64,000 nucleotides of DNA from Fibrobacterota bacterium (GCA_003165595.1 PLWQ01000003.1:49768-113767), one strand, 5' to 3'; shown: positions 52,080 to 62,110, numbered from the stretch's first letter. Notes: generated from the letters alone by a model not told the origin. Program-made: numbers and translations.

Positions 52080-52993
52080 GCGCACTCACCGCAGCCCAGC
52101 GCGGACGCCTCGGCGTTTTTATCGCCGTGGTGTGCGGTCTTATCTTTGTGCTGGTCGCCATTCCGCTCGGCCTGCGGCTGTCGCACAAGGAAAAGACCTA
52201 CTATGCCTATTTTGCCGGCGAGTCGATGAGCGGGCTCGAACAGGGGTCGACGGTCAAGTTCCACGGCGTTCTTATCGGTAAAGTTTCGTCCATAGCATAC
52301 GACCCCAAGGATCTGTCGCGGGTCCGCGTGGTTTTCCGGGTGCAAAATGATTTTCCCATGAAGAAGGACATGTACGCGCAGTCGTGGTCGATGGGCATCA
52401 CGGGCCTCAACTATCTCGACATCATGGGCGGCACCAACGCCTCCCCGGAGCTGCCGCCCAATTCGGAAATTCCCACCAAGGTTTCGATGATATCGAACCT
52501 TACCGGAAAAGTGGACGTGATAGTTAACAAAGTGGAACTCCTGCTCAACCATTTGAACGCGCTGTCGGAACCGGACAGCCTCGCGTCGATCAAGAAGATC
52601 CTCGACAACCTCGTGACGGTGACCGCCGACGCCAAGAGCTTCTTCGGCAGCGCGGGCCCGGATTTCAAGGATATAGCCCGGACGGCCCGGCAGGTGATGG
52701 GCAAGATAGACAGCATCTCCACCGACGTGCACGGTGTGGCGGGCACGCTCAACAGGAGCCTCTCGGAGCAACAGATCACGCGCATCATCACCCGCGTGGA
52801 CTCCACGGCCCTGTCGCTCAAGACTCTTTCGGAAACCCTGGTGATGATGATCAAGCAGAGCAGGGAAGACGTCTCGGTGTCGATGGAAAACCTGCGCGAA
52901 GCGCTCGAAAACGCGAACCAGCTCGCCAAGGAGCTCTCCGAGAATCCGTCGCTCTTGCTCAAAAACGATCAACAGAAAGAGAGAGAACGGTGA
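52076..52993 (+). CDS. mlaD: MlaD-type MCE-domain protein
   Basis: A 305-residue protein with one N-terminal membrane helix (about residues 14-38) and a single MCE domain (43-130): GESMSGLEQGSTVKFHGVLI, GKVSSIAYDP, then GITGLNYLDI. A long helical periplasmic tail (150-300) follows, probably forming a channel or needle-like extension. MCE proteins form hexameric rings that carry lipids across the periplasm. It overlaps both neighbouring genes. Confidence 0.92.
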   Translation: MSALTAAQRGRLGVFIAVVCGLIFVLVAIPLGLRLSHKEKTYYAYFAGESMSGLEQGSTVKFHGVLIGKVSSIAYDPKDLSRVRVVFRVQNDFPMKKDMYAQSWSMGITGLNYLDIMGGTNASPELPPNSEIPTKVSMISNLTGKVDVIVNKVELLLNHLNALSEPDSLASIKKILDNLVTVTADAKSFFGSAGPDFKDIARTARQVMGKIDSISTDVHGVAGTLNRSLSEQQITRIITRVDSTALSLKTLSETLVMMIKQSREDVSVSMENLREALENANQLAKELSENPSLLLKNDQQKERER

Positions 52994-53694
52994 TGAGACC
53001 ATGCCGTACACGGGTTCTCGTGCTGCTGGGCGCGGCCATGGCCATAGCCGTGTGCTGCGGGACAATTCCTATAAAGCAATACTATGTCCTCAACTATGTC
53101 CCCCTCTCGACGGCGGGAAGGCTCATTTCCACGCCCTACCCCTTTACCGTGCGGCTCAAGGAGTTCGGCATTGAGGACGCCTACAACCGCTCGCAGATCG
53201 TGTACCGCCAGAGTCCGTTTGAACTGCGGTACTATTTCTACAAACTCTGGGCTGTCAAGCCCAACAAGATGATTACCGACATGGTCCAGAAGCACCTCGA
53301 AGGAATCGGGTTTGTGAGCCACGTTATCCGGCGGTACGACGAAGGGCTCAAACCGGACTACGAGCTGTCGGGGGACATTGAGGCGCTCGAAGAATACGAC
53401 AGCGACCAGCTGTGGTACGCGCACCTGGCGCTGCGCATCACCCTCACCAGGCTGTCGGACGGCAGGGTGATGTACTCACGCGAATTTGACAACCGCAAAC
53501 GCGTGTACCAGTATTCGCCCGACAATGTGGTGCGCGAGATGTCGGCGATCCTCGAATTCATCATGAACCAGGCTGTTCACGACATGGACGCCGTCTTCTC
53601 CCGCGAATACGGCGCAAAGAGCGGCGGCACGGGCATTGCCGATTCCAGCAGGCAAAAAGAAATTGACAAATTCCGGGGCGAAGGCGGAGAGTGA
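52993..53694 (+). CDS. ABC-type transport auxiliary lipoprotein
   Basis: A 233-residue lipoprotein. The signal ends with the lipobox IAVCC, and the mature part begins CGTIPIKQYYVLNYVP, typical of ABC_trans_aux (PqiC/DUF330-like) proteins that pair with MCE transporters at the outer membrane. The ATG at 52993 overlaps the mlaD stop by one base; a GTG three bases earlier is also possible. It is followed by the barrel gene one base after its stop. Confidence 0.85.
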   Translation: MRPCRTRVLVLLGAAMAIAVCCGTIPIKQYYVLNYVPLSTAGRLISTPYPFTVRLKEFGIEDAYNRSQIVYRQSPFELRYYFYKLWAVKPNKMITDMVQKHLEGIGFVSHVIRRYDEGLKPDYELSGDIEALEEYDSDQLWYAHLALRITLTRLSDGRVMYSREFDNRKRVYQYSPDNVVREMSAILEFIMNQAVHDMDAVFSREYGAKSGGTGIADSSRQKEIDKFRGEGGE

Positions 53695-53695
53695 T

Positions 53696-55495
53696 ATGCG
53701 AGCCGTGCCCCGATGGATCTCCACTGTGTCCCGCGCCTGCGCGGTTCTCCCGCTGTACTCGGTGCTTGCTTTTGCGGAACCACCGCCCACCCTGCCCGGC
53801 GAGGAAATAACCGGCGAATCGAGCGCAACCGTGGTTCGCGACACCGCCGCGACCCGGGCCCCCATTACCTCTCCCTATGCGCCCGAATGGTACGTGGAGG
53901 CGGTAAAGACATGGGACGCGCCGTCGGTGTCGCAGCAGATGGACGAAGACGAAACGCCTGTTCCTATCGGTAAAGGTGCGGTCTTCGTTCCCCGGATGTC
54001 GGAGCCCGATCTCGAGCCCGACGTGCAGATCGCGGACTCGCTCGGCAAAGTGGTGGTCACCGGCCACCCGGGAAAGAAATTCTGCCTCATTCCCGGCACC
54101 TACAGCGTGCTCATGGGGAACGGCACCACCAAGCAGCGCATTGTGAAATGGGTGGTTGTGGACGAGGGCAGGATCACCCCGGTGTTCCCGACATGGTCGG
54201 CCATTCAGGTGGAGGTCGTGAGCGAGAGCAACATCCCGTTCAAGGGAAGTTATGAGATTGTGCGGCTTGACGAATTCGAACCGTTCGGCCGCGGCTACGG
54301 CAGGGACCCGAACCAGGCCCAGCACGTGAAAACCTGGATCCTCAAGCCGGGAATGTACAAAATTTTCGGAGCGGGCGGCAGTTTCAATTCCGTCTCAAGT
54401 TACGTTACCGTGCGGCTGCTGCCGGGCGAACTCACGCAATTCATAGCCGTGGAGGACTCCACCACAGGCAAGATCGTGAGCGGCGGCGTTACCAACGTGG
54501 CCGGGGCGTCGCGTAAAATCACTACGCACTGGAAATACGGTCTGGATATCGGCGGCAGTGTCCTTTTCAATACCAGCAACGATACCAACAACTCTGCAAT
54601 CGTATTGCTCACGAACCTTAGGGTCAATCACACCAGGAGCAAGGGAGAATGGGACACCAAGTTCTTTTTCGACGAAGAACTCAATTTTTCGAATTTCAAG
54701 TTCTCTGATATCAACAACACGGCCGATGATTTCCGGATGTATTCGCTGTATATATGGCGGATCATGTCCTGGCTGGGGCCATACGGCAGGATGCAGTTCG
54801 AAACGAATTTCTTCCCCGTGTACGACCGGTTCGATGAATCGTCGCAACTTCACCTGTTCTTCATCACCCGGCCCGATTCGGCGGTGACGGGTGTGGACTC
54901 GACTTCGAGGTCGAAGAGGCTCAAGCCCTCCTTGTCGCCAACGGACCTGGAACTCGGCGTTGGCGCGAATGTCGATGCGATTACCTCCGGTGTGTTCGAC
55001 GCAAAAGTGAGGCTGGGGCTGGGATATTCTCAACGCAATATCTGGGACGAGTATCAAGATGTTCCAGGTGATTCCAACGCGATTAAGACCAGTGACGAGA
55101 ACCAGGCGTCGATACTTTCTGCAGACGCACGGCACGCGCTGCTGACGCGTTTCCAGGCAAACTACAAGATTCTGCAAAGATCAAACGATGCCGTAGTGCT
55201 CACCTATGGTCCCGAAACATCGATTGACGCAACGCTTCGGCTCGGTAGGTTTATCACCGCTGAAGGTGAAGTCATCGTCCAATTTCCAATAGAGCCGATT
55301 ATCGACATGCATGCCGTTCGTCCCGACTACTGGGTATACTGGGTAAACACGACGGTATCGTGGCGAATATCAAACTCGGTAACGCTAGACTACCTGTATA
55401 CCTACCAATATAGTCAGCCCGTTTCTAACGGACCAAAGATCGATCTTTCCCAGCACCGGGTATGGCTTCGCTATTCTTTCAATACATCCCGTTAG
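53696..55495 (+). CDS. Outer-membrane beta-barrel protein of the MCE operon
   Basis: A 599-residue exported protein; ATG 53696 comes directly after the lipoprotein stop. A signal peptide (1-28) is followed by a Pro/Glu-rich segment and a beta-sandwich-like region (110-280) with LIPGTYSVLMGNG and WILKPGMYKIFGAGGS. A C-terminal barrel (300-599) has alternating strands and ends in VWLRYSFNTSR. Being the fifth gene of the operon suggests it is the outer-membrane end of the lipid path. No known family recognised. Confidence 0.75.
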   Translation: MRAVPRWISTVSRACAVLPLYSVLAFAEPPPTLPGEEITGESSATVVRDTAATRAPITSPYAPEWYVEAVKTWDAPSVSQQMDEDETPVPIGKGAVFVPRMSEPDLEPDVQIADSLGKVVVTGHPGKKFCLIPGTYSVLMGNGTTKQRIVKWVVVDEGRITPVFPTWSAIQVEVVSESNIPFKGSYEIVRLDEFEPFGRGYGRDPNQAQHVKTWILKPGMYKIFGAGGSFNSVSSYVTVRLLPGELTQFIAVEDSTTGKIVSGGVTNVAGASRKITTHWKYGLDIGGSVLFNTSNDTNNSAIVLLTNLRVNHTRSKGEWDTKFFFDEELNFSNFKFSDINNTADDFRMYSLYIWRIMSWLGPYGRMQFETNFFPVYDRFDESSQLHLFFITRPDSAVTGVDSTSRSKRLKPSLSPTDLELGVGANVDAITSGVFDAKVRLGLGYSQRNIWDEYQDVPGDSNAIKTSDENQASILSADARHALLTRFQANYKILQRSNDAVVLTYGPETSIDATLRLGRFITAEGEVIVQFPIEPIIDMHAVRPDYWVYWVNTTVSWRISNSVTLDYLYTYQYSQPVSNGPKIDLSQHRVWLRYSFNTSR

Positions 55496-55595
55496 GCCGG
55501 CGAAAAACTTGTACCTCGTCACCCTTATCAGTTATTTTAGAACCCTACAACATATAGCCCACCTTTCGCGAATTCGATAATGGGTTATACTGTCT

Positions 55596-55677
55596 GCGAG
55601 GATGGCGGAACTGGCAGACGCGCGAGACTTAGAATCTCGTAGGGCGACCTGTGGGGGTTCGACTCCCCCTTCTCGCA
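55596..55677 (+). tRNA. tRNA-Leu (anticodon UAG)
   Basis: Acceptor GCGAGGA pairs with TTCTCGC plus discriminator A. The anticodon arm CGAGA-CTTAGAA-TCTCG reads UAG. A long variable arm typical of leucine tRNAs (GTAGGGCGACCTGT) precedes the T arm GGGGGTTCGACTCCCC. Length 82. CCA is not encoded. It lies 30 bases before the trigger factor gene. Confidence 0.95.
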
Positions 55678-55707
55678 TTCCAGATTTCACTTCTTCAGGA
55701 GGAATTA

Positions 55708-57006
55708 TTGAAGGCAGCCGTTTCTGAGCCAAAATCGTACATTCGCATTCTCGACATCGAAATCCCAAAGGAGGATGTTGAAAGCGAATACTGTAGAAAA
55801 TTGTCGCAGTACAAGAAAGAGATATCCCTTCCGGGGTTCAGGCCCGGCAAGGTTCCTCTCGACCTTGTCAAAAACAGGTTCGGCAAGTCGATTTATGCCC
55901 AAAACGTGGAGGACATGGTAGAAAAGTCGTTTGAAGAGGCTTGCAAGCAGCACTCGCTTTCCCCAATCAGCAGGGGCAAGATAAGCAACCTCAAGGCGGA
56001 CGAGGGCGCGCCGGTTTCATTCACCATCGAATTTGAGATTGACCCGCCAGTGGAAATCAAAGGGTACACCAACCTTAATATCCAAGCCGACCCGAAGAAA
56101 ATTAAGGATGCCGACATTGACAAGGCCACGGAGGAGCTGCGCGACCGTCATGCCGAGCTTGTCGACGTGGACCGAGCCGCGAAGAAGGGCGACAGCGTGG
56201 CAATCGAATACGCCAAAGTCATTATCGACGGCCTAGAACGCAAGGATTTCTCCAACCCGCAGTACCCCATCGAACTTGGCGCAGGAGAAATCAAGGAATT
56301 CGACAAAGGCCTCATTGGCCATAGTGCGGGAGAGACCCTCGACCTCACAATCCGATTTCCCAAGGATTTTTCCACAAAAGACCTTGCGGGCAAGGAAGCA
56401 TTTTTCTCTGTAAAGATCAAGGCGGTCAAGGAGAAGATTGTGCCCGAACTTAACGCGGAATTCCTTAAGAAGCTCGGCGATTTTGCGACGCCCGAGGCGC
56501 TGGCCGACGCCGTCCGCAAAGACCTGGAGCTTCGCGAAAAAGAACGGTCAAAAAATGAGGCCTATTCCAGAGCTATCGACCGACTGAGCGAGAAGAACAG
56601 TTTCGACGTCCCCGAATCGCGCATCCAAAGCTATCTCGACCATATGACCGAAGAGGTGAAGCGTTATTTGCGTCCGGGAGATGCGCTGCCGACGCCTGAG
56701 GAAATCGACCAGAAATACCGCGTGACCGCCGTGCGGGCGATCAAGCGGTTCAAGATCATCGATTATGTCTCCACAAAGGAGAAGATCAAGGCTACTCAGG
56801 CCGAGGTCGATAGACAAATCGAACAGCTTGCGGCCGCATACAAGCAGCCGTTTGAGCAGCTCAAACAGTCGCTGCGGGCGAACGGCACCACAAACAGAAT
56901 CCGTTCCGACATACGCGAACAGAAAACGCTCGATTTTCTCATAGGAGAATATTCACCTTCTGCCGCCGGCGACAACAGCGCACAGGCCGAAGGAACTCCT
57001 TCCTGA
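55708..57006 (+). CDS. tig: Trigger factor
   Basis: A 432-residue ribosome-bound chaperone. I start at TTG 55708 because AGGAGG (55697-55702) lies five bases before it; upstream in-frame codons run back into the tRNA. The ribosome-binding domain has the signature PGFRPGKVP. The PPIase-like domain lies at about 150-245 (GDSVAIEYAKVIIDG, FSVKIKAVKEK), and a helical C-terminal domain ends in a short acidic tail. Upstream of clpP and clpX in the classical order. Confidence 0.94.
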   Translation: MKAAVSEPKSYIRILDIEIPKEDVESEYCRKLSQYKKEISLPGFRPGKVPLDLVKNRFGKSIYAQNVEDMVEKSFEEACKQHSLSPISRGKISNLKADEGAPVSFTIEFEIDPPVEIKGYTNLNIQADPKKIKDADIDKATEELRDRHAELVDVDRAAKKGDSVAIEYAKVIIDGLERKDFSNPQYPIELGAGEIKEFDKGLIGHSAGETLDLTIRFPKDFSTKDLAGKEAFFSVKIKAVKEKIVPELNAEFLKKLGDFATPEALADAVRKDLELREKERSKNEAYSRAIDRLSEKNSFDVPESRIQSYLDHMTEEVKRYLRPGDALPTPEEIDQKYRVTAVRAIKRFKIIDYVSTKEKIKATQAEVDRQIEQLAAAYKQPFEQLKQSLRANGTTNRIRSDIREQKTLDFLIGEYSPSAAGDNSAQAEGTPS

Positions 57007-57069
57007 TAAGGAAGCGAGGCACTTGACCAAGATGCCTCATGCATGACATTATAAACGAGAGGATGCCCT

Positions 57070-57657
57070 ATGTCGCTAGTTCCCATAGTAGTCGAGCAAA
57101 CCGGTCGCGGTGAACGTTCCTACGACATCTATTCCCGGCTGCTTAAAGAGCGCATTATTTTCCTTGCACAGGAAATTGACGAAACCATTGCCGACCTCGT
57201 CATGGCGCAGCTCATTTTCCTTGAGTACGAAGACGCGGACAAGGATATCACCATTTACATAAACTCGCCGGGCGGCGTCGTGTCGGCGGGCCTTGCTATT
57301 TACGACACCATCCAGTACATCAAGCCGAATGTGTGCACCATTTGCATCGGCCAGGCAGCCAGCATGGGAGCCATCCTGCTCGCCGCGGGCACCAAGGGGA
57401 AGCGATACGCGCTTCCGCATTCGCGCATCATGCTGCACCAGCCCGCGGGCGGCGCGGGCGGGCAAGCAACCGACATCGCCATTCACGCCAAGGAAATCAT
57501 GCGCATCAAGGAGACGCTCAACGACATCCTGGTCAAGCATACCGGCCAGCCCATGGATGTCATCCGCAAGGACACCGACCGCAATTTTTTCATGGATGCA
57601 GACGAGGCGAAGACCTACGGCATCATAGATGAAATACTTACCAAACGGGAAAAATGA
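57070..57657 (+). CDS. clpP: ClpP protease subunit with Asn at the catalytic Asp position
   Basis: A 195-residue ClpP. The nucleophile Ser98 (GQAASMGA) and catalytic His123 (RIMLHQP) are present. Aligning [13 protein letters not shown] with the E. coli DTERDRFLSAPEA puts Asn172 at the place of catalytic Asp171. A natural Asp-to-Asn change is known in Listeria ClpP1, which is active mainly together with ClpP2. The gene follows tig by 63 bases and clpX starts two bases after its stop. It would form the tetradecameric chamber for ClpX. Confidence 0.93.
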   Translation: MSLVPIVVEQTGRGERSYDIYSRLLKERIIFLAQEIDETIADLVMAQLIFLEYEDADKDITIYINSPGGVVSAGLAIYDTIQYIKPNVCTICIGQAASMGAILLAAGTKGKRYALPHSRIMLHQPAGGAGGQATDIAIHAKEIMRIKETLNDILVKHTGQPMDVIRKDTDRNFFMDADEAKTYGIIDEILTKREK

Positions 57658-57658
57658 A

Positions 57659-58912
57659 ATGAATCCGAAGCCGAAGTATCCGGGCATCAAATGCAGCTTC
57701 TGCGGCAAGAGCGCAGACGCCGTTGCCAAACTCATTACCGGCCCCAGCGTGCACATCTGCGACGAATGCGTCGAGATGTGCAACGAGATTCTCAAGGAAG
57801 ACAAGACAAAGGCGCCCGGCGATCTCGCGCTCGATTCCCTTCCCACACCACGCGAAATGAAGACCTTTATCGATGCATATGTGATCGGCCAGGACGAGGT
57901 GAAGAAAGGCGTTTGCGTTGCAGCGTACAATCATTTCAAACGCATCTTGTCGCGAACTCAGATCGACGACGACGGCGTGGAGCTTGAGAAAAGCAACATT
58001 CTGCTTATAGGTCCGACGGGGACCGGCAAAACGCTTATTGCCCAGACCCTGGCAAAACTGCTTAAGGTGCCCTTTACCATTGTGGACGCAACCGTGTACA
58101 CGGAAGCCGGCTATGTGGGCGAAGATGTGGAGAACATGCTTGTTCGTCTTCTGCAGGTGGCGAATTACGAGGTTGCCAAAGCGGAAAAAGGAATAATTTA
58201 CATAGACGAATTCGACAAAATCGCAAGGAAATCTCCCAATCCGTCAATCACACGCGACGTATCGGGTGAAGGCGTGCAACAAGCGATGCTCAAGATCCTC
58301 GAAGGCACTATTGCGAATGTTCCGCCAAAGGGCGGTCGCAAGCACCCGGAGCAGAACCTGATCCCAATCAACACCCGTGACATTCTTTTTGTCTGCGGTG
58401 GCGCATTTGTCGGCCTGGAAGATATCATCGAAGCGCGAATCGGTCAAAGCCGAATGGGGTTTAACGCCGAGCTGAAGCGCAAACACGGGAACACTATTGG
58501 AGATCTGCTCCGCAAAGTCGAACCCGATGATCTCATCAAGTACGGCATGATTCCGGAAATTGTAGGAAGGGTGCCCGCAGTATTCGGGCTCGATCAGCTC
58601 AACGACGATGCCCTGCTCAAGATCCTCACCGAGCCCAAGAACTCGCTTGTGCGGCAGTTTCAGAAACTGTTCGCCATGGAAGGCATTCGTCTCACGTTTT
58701 CGCAGGATGCGTTGCGCGAGGTGGTTCGAATCGCGCTTGCCAAGAAAACCGGCGCCCGCGGACTAAGAAGCGTTTTAGAGAACGTCCTGATATCTATAAT
58801 GTTCGAAATCCCATCCCGCGAGGACATAAAGGAATGTCTTATCACCCGGGACGTAATACTGAAAAAATCCGAGCCAGTCTTCGGTTTGAAGATAGACAGA
58901 AAAATAGCATGA
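57659..58912 (+). CDS. clpX: ClpX ATP-dependent unfoldase
   Basis: A 417-residue AAA+ unfoldase. The N-terminal zinc-binding domain has Cys12, Cys15, Cys34 and Cys37. Then come Walker A GPTGTGKT, the pore loop GYVGEDVE, Walker [12 protein letters not shown], and the sensor/arginine region [15 protein letters not shown]. It unfolds substrates and feeds them to ClpP. The ATG at 57659 lies two bases after the clpP stop. Confidence 0.96.
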   Translation: MNPKPKYPGIKCSFCGKSADAVAKLITGPSVHICDECVEMCNEILKEDKTKAPGDLALDSLPTPREMKTFIDAYVIGQDEVKKGVCVAAYNHFKRILSRTQIDDDGVELEKSNILLIGPTGTGKTLIAQTLAKLLKVPFTIVDATVYTEAGYVGEDVENMLVRLLQVANYEVAKAEKGIIYIDEFDKIARKSPNPSITRDVSGEGVQQAMLKILEGTIANVPPKGGRKHPEQNLIPINTRDILFVCGGAFVGLEDIIEARIGQSRMGFNAELKRKHGNTIGDLLRKVEPDDLIKYGMIPEIVGRVPAVFGLDQLNDDALLKILTEPKNSLVRQFQKLFAMEGIRLTFSQDALREVVRIALAKKTGARGLRSVLENVLISIMFEIPSREDIKECLITRDVILKKSEPVFGLKIDRKIA

Positions 58913-58949
58913 TAGTTCGCGGCTTTGCGGAATTGGAAGGCAAGAGAAG

Positions 58950-59022
58950 TGGAGCTGAGGGGAATCGAACCCCTGGCCTGTTGATTGCGAACCAACCGCT
59001 CTCCCAGCTGAGCTACAGCCCC
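58950..59022 (-). tRNA. tRNA-Ala (anticodon CGC)
   Basis: On the minus strand GGGGCTG pairs with CAGCTCC plus discriminator A. The G3-U70 wobble pair, the alanine identity element, is present. D arm TAGCTCAGCTGGGAGAGC, anticodon loop TTCGCAA (CGC), T arm AGGGGTTCGATTCCCCT. Length 73. Confidence 0.95.
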
Positions 59023-59170
59023 AAGGCTAAGAAAATAATATTCGAAGCCTTCCATTTCAAGAAACCTTTTTTATTCGAGGACAATTCAATATTTCCAGAC
59101 CATCTATGATGTCACTCCTGCCCGGCGTTCAGGGCGGCCCGTTTGCATGCCATAATCCCGCTATTGTGTG

Positions 59171-59758
59171 ATGCAGCATATGTCCCACAAACAAAGTCAC
59201 CACCTGCCGCAGGACATCTATCATCGGATTTACTGGTATGCAAAACGAAATGTTGATCCTCGCGTTATTGCCCACACCCTCAAGATTCCCCTGAGGACGG
59301 TGGAGCGCATTATCGAAAAGTTGTCGTCGGCAGAGAACTTAAAGCCAATTCCTCCCGTTGAATCTGAAGATCACCTGCACGCCAAGCAGTCGGCATCACA
59401 GCCGTACCCGAAAGAGTTTCTGGATGTTTTCGCATTTACAAAGACCCGCTACACCGTCGTCGACTTCAACGGCATGGTAACCAAGGCCAACGCGGAAAAG
59501 CTCGATTCCGAACTTCGGAAGCTTCTGGCTTCCGACTGGAAGGCCGTGGCCCTGCGCATGGCCGACGTGAAAGCCATCGACGAAGAGGGGTTCGGCGCAA
59601 TTGCGGCCTTTTATGAAGCGTTCGTCAACATGCGCCGTTTTACCGCCATCCTCGACCCCTCTCCCGAACTTGATGCTTTTCTCGAGGCCCGCGATCCCGA
59701 CGTACGGATTCCGGTGTTCGGTACCGAATCCGCGTTCGAATCGAAAGCCTTCCGATAA
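59171..59758 (+). CDS. HTH-STAS domain protein
   Basis: A 195-residue protein. Residues 10-60 look like a helix-turn-helix (DIYHRIYWYAKRNVDPRVIA, LKIPLRTVERIIEKL). Residues 85-195 form a STAS-like domain (YTVVDFNGMVTKANAEKLDS, WKAVALRMADVKAIDEEGFG), with no clear phosphorylatable Ser at the usual DSSG place (DEEGFG). Coupling of a DNA-binding part with a STAS domain suggests a regulator. The two following genes point the same way. Start could also be ATG 59180. Confidence 0.65.
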   Translation: MQHMSHKQSHHLPQDIYHRIYWYAKRNVDPRVIAHTLKIPLRTVERIIEKLSSAENLKPIPPVESEDHLHAKQSASQPYPKEFLDVFAFTKTRYTVVDFNGMVTKANAEKLDSELRKLLASDWKAVALRMADVKAIDEEGFGAIAAFYEAFVNMRRFTAILDPSPELDAFLEARDPDVRIPVFGTESAFESKAFR

Positions 59759-59824
59759 CGGCACCAGAACTATCCCCTGCCTTCCGGCAATTACTAATTT
59801 TCCCCTACTGGAACGCGAGGCACT

Positions 59825-60064
59825 ATGGCGTACATCGGTATCGGCTATTCGGGCAACGACCCCTCGTTTCTCCGCAATCAGGTGGACAAATGTCTGTCGT
59901 GGCTCCAGGGAGACAGGAGACCCTACTTTTTCGGCGACGGATTTGTCGTCCTGTACGACTCCAACACGGCGCGGGAATTCGCGAAAAAATGCTCTGCCGA
60001 GGCCGGCGCAAGCCGGATTTCCGTGTATCCGATGGATCACCCTGTTCCGCAGGAGCTTGCCTAA
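59825..60064 (+). CDS. Small hypothetical protein
   Basis: A 79-residue protein MAYIGIGYSGNDPSF... with RRPYFFGDGFVVLYDS. GC-rich codon use fits the neighbouring genes, and it ends six bases before the next gene, so the two are probably coupled. No domain is recognised. Confidence 0.55.
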   Translation: MAYIGIGYSGNDPSFLRNQVDKCLSWLQGDRRPYFFGDGFVVLYDSNTAREFAKKCSAEAGASRISVYPMDHPVPQELA

Positions 60065-60070
60065 GACACC

Positions 60071-62110
60071 ATGGCGCTTCACTTTGAAGAAAAGCTCGAA
60101 CCTCACTCCGTTTTCCTGCTCCTCCTCCGAGGCGTCGACTACTGCATTGCGTCGTGGCACGACCTCGACAGCACAACCGGCCTGTTCGGCACCATCGACC
60201 CCGAATCGTTCAACATGCGATCGGTGGCCTCCTCTTCGCCCGTCATAGAATACGTCATCCGGCCGCATTTGCAGGCGCTGTGCACGCTGTCGGCCTTTGT
60301 TTACAGAAACGAAACAGGGCTGTTGGAGCCGTTCGTGACGCGCGAGCGCCTCGTGGAAATGCTGCAAAAGGGCATTGCGTGGGCGTGCGATACCCATCTG
60401 ACGGGGAGCCGCGACGTGGCGACGTTTCTCGAACGGAAGCGCTGGGGAGAGAACTGGCGCAGCAGCCTGTGGGCAGCACTCCTCGGCCTGTGCGCCAGGC
60501 TGGCCCGCGACGTGCTCGACCCGGAACTAGTCGAGAAAGTAAAGCGCGTGCTGGCCTACGAGGCCGACCGTTTTATCGGCGTGCTGCCCCCCAGCGGGTG
60601 CGACGTCGACACCAAGCTCGAAGAAAACGCCATCGACACGCTGTGCATGAGCTGGGCCATCAACCTCTGCGACGGCCATCCCAACGCGGAGCTCTGGAAA
60701 CGGACCTGCGCGGTGTGGGCGCTCAACATCGCATCGTCGCAGAACGACAAGGCCGACCACTCGGAATACCTCGAACGCTCGGTTTCCCATTTTGCAACTA
60801 CCCAGACCCTGTTTCCCGATCTCACGGCGGAGAATCACGGTTTTTTTCATCCGGAAATCCTCTGCTACGGCATGTGGGTGGTGCTTTCCATGACCGCCTA
60901 CGCCCTTCACGGCAGGCCGACGCCCGACTACTTCCGTCGCAAGAACCATCAGGAAACCTTCGATTTGCTGCTCCGGTTCTGCCTGCCTACCGGCATGATC
61001 TACGCGCCGGGCGGCCAGGATCTCCCGTATTTCATGCCGCGGCCGTTTTCGCTCGCGTGGGGCCTGTGGAACAACGATCCGCGCGCATTTTCCATCACGG
61101 GCAAATTGCTTTCGTGGATCGAAGACCAGCCCGCGCCGGAGCATTCGTCGGATGTGCCGTGGGTCCTGGGTTTTGCGCCGGCGCACGAAGGCTGGGAGCT
61201 GTTTTTTCAGAGCCAGGTTGGGTTCGAACTCGCCATGCTGGCCGTGCTGCCGTTTCCCGAAGAGTTCCGGTTCTACAGCTCGGGCCAGATAGAAAACGCT
61301 GTTGACACACGCCACATCTACCCGTACGTGGAGGTGTGCTACCGGCGCAATGTCCGCATGACCCGCAGCGTGGCCTGGAAGGCCCTCGGCGACCATCCTA
61401 TTATCGGGCTCAACGTGCACAGCTTCCCGGAGCTCGTTGTCCAGAACAAGGCCGGCATGCTCGGCATACCGGCCACCCGGGACCATGTCCGGCATTGGGA
61501 CGTTGTCTTTCACAACGACCGGTTCCAGAAGGACGGTTTCGAAACCATCGGCCGCCTGTTCTACTACGGCCCGGCAAACCAGCGCCTCTTGCGCCGCGAC
61601 ATTCGCGTGCTCACCTGGAGCGACGAGGGGCTCCTCGTTTTCGACCGGATCGTGGCCGAACAGGACGTGGTGTTCGAGGAGCAGCTTTTGTCCCCAATAC
61701 ATATTGTCAACGATGTCTGGACAAAAGAGAAGATCGACTTCTCCAGCGGGTCGCTGCGCGAGTCGTTTACGCCGCGCCTGGCCCGCTTCCGCGAAATAAG
61801 CTGCCCCTCGTTCTGGGCGAGCGTCGAAAGCCGCCTCCTGTTCCAGTTCCTGTGGGGCCGCACCAAAGGATTGGCCTATTGCCCCTCGCCGGCGCGGAAT
61901 TCTCCTCCCTACTGGAAAAACTGCCGCCTCGACTGCATGGGAGTGCACGTCGAAGAACAGTCGGTGAAGGCCGGCGCGGTCGCCTACGAAGTCGGGTTCT
62001 TCATCGGCGCGGGCAAGAGTCCCCGGCCATTCAAATGCACGGGGAAGGCGGGGGAATTCTTTGAGGGACTCATCATCATGGACGGGAAGAATACGGTGGA
62101 GTTGAGTTAG
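60071..62110 (+). CDS. Putative heparinase II/III-like protein
   Basis: A 679-residue protein without a signal peptide. The first 400 residues are helical with many Trp and Tyr (KRWGENWRSSLWAALLGLC, ENAIDTLCMSWAINLC, LTAENHGFFHPEILCYGMWV), like the alpha/alpha toroid of heparinase-type lyases. Residues 430-670 are beta-rich (WSDEGLLVFDRIVAEQDVVF), like the C-terminal beta-sandwich. Catalytic residues cannot be fixed by eye, so enzyme activity is not certain. The long open frames on the opposite strand are shadows of its GC-rich codons. Confidence 0.55.
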   Translation: MALHFEEKLEPHSVFLLLLRGVDYCIASWHDLDSTTGLFGTIDPESFNMRSVASSSPVIEYVIRPHLQALCTLSAFVYRNETGLLEPFVTRERLVEMLQKGIAWACDTHLTGSRDVATFLERKRWGENWRSSLWAALLGLCARLARDVLDPELVEKVKRVLAYEADRFIGVLPPSGCDVDTKLEENAIDTLCMSWAINLCDGHPNAELWKRTCAVWALNIASSQNDKADHSEYLERSVSHFATTQTLFPDLTAENHGFFHPEILCYGMWVVLSMTAYALHGRPTPDYFRRKNHQETFDLLLRFCLPTGMIYAPGGQDLPYFMPRPFSLAWGLWNNDPRAFSITGKLLSWIEDQPAPEHSSDVPWVLGFAPAHEGWELFFQSQVGFELAMLAVLPFPEEFRFYSSGQIENAVDTRHIYPYVEVCYRRNVRMTRSVAWKALGDHPIIGLNVHSFPELVVQNKAGMLGIPATRDHVRHWDVVFHNDRFQKDGFETIGRLFYYGPANQRLLRRDIRVLTWSDEGLLVFDRIVAEQDVVFEEQLLSPIHIVNDVWTKEKIDFSSGSLRESFTPRLARFREISCPSFWASVESRLLFQFLWGRTKGLAYCPSPARNSPPYWKNCRLDCMGVHVEEQSVKAGAVAYEVGFFIGAGKSPRPFKCTGKAGEFFEGLIIMDGKNTVELS

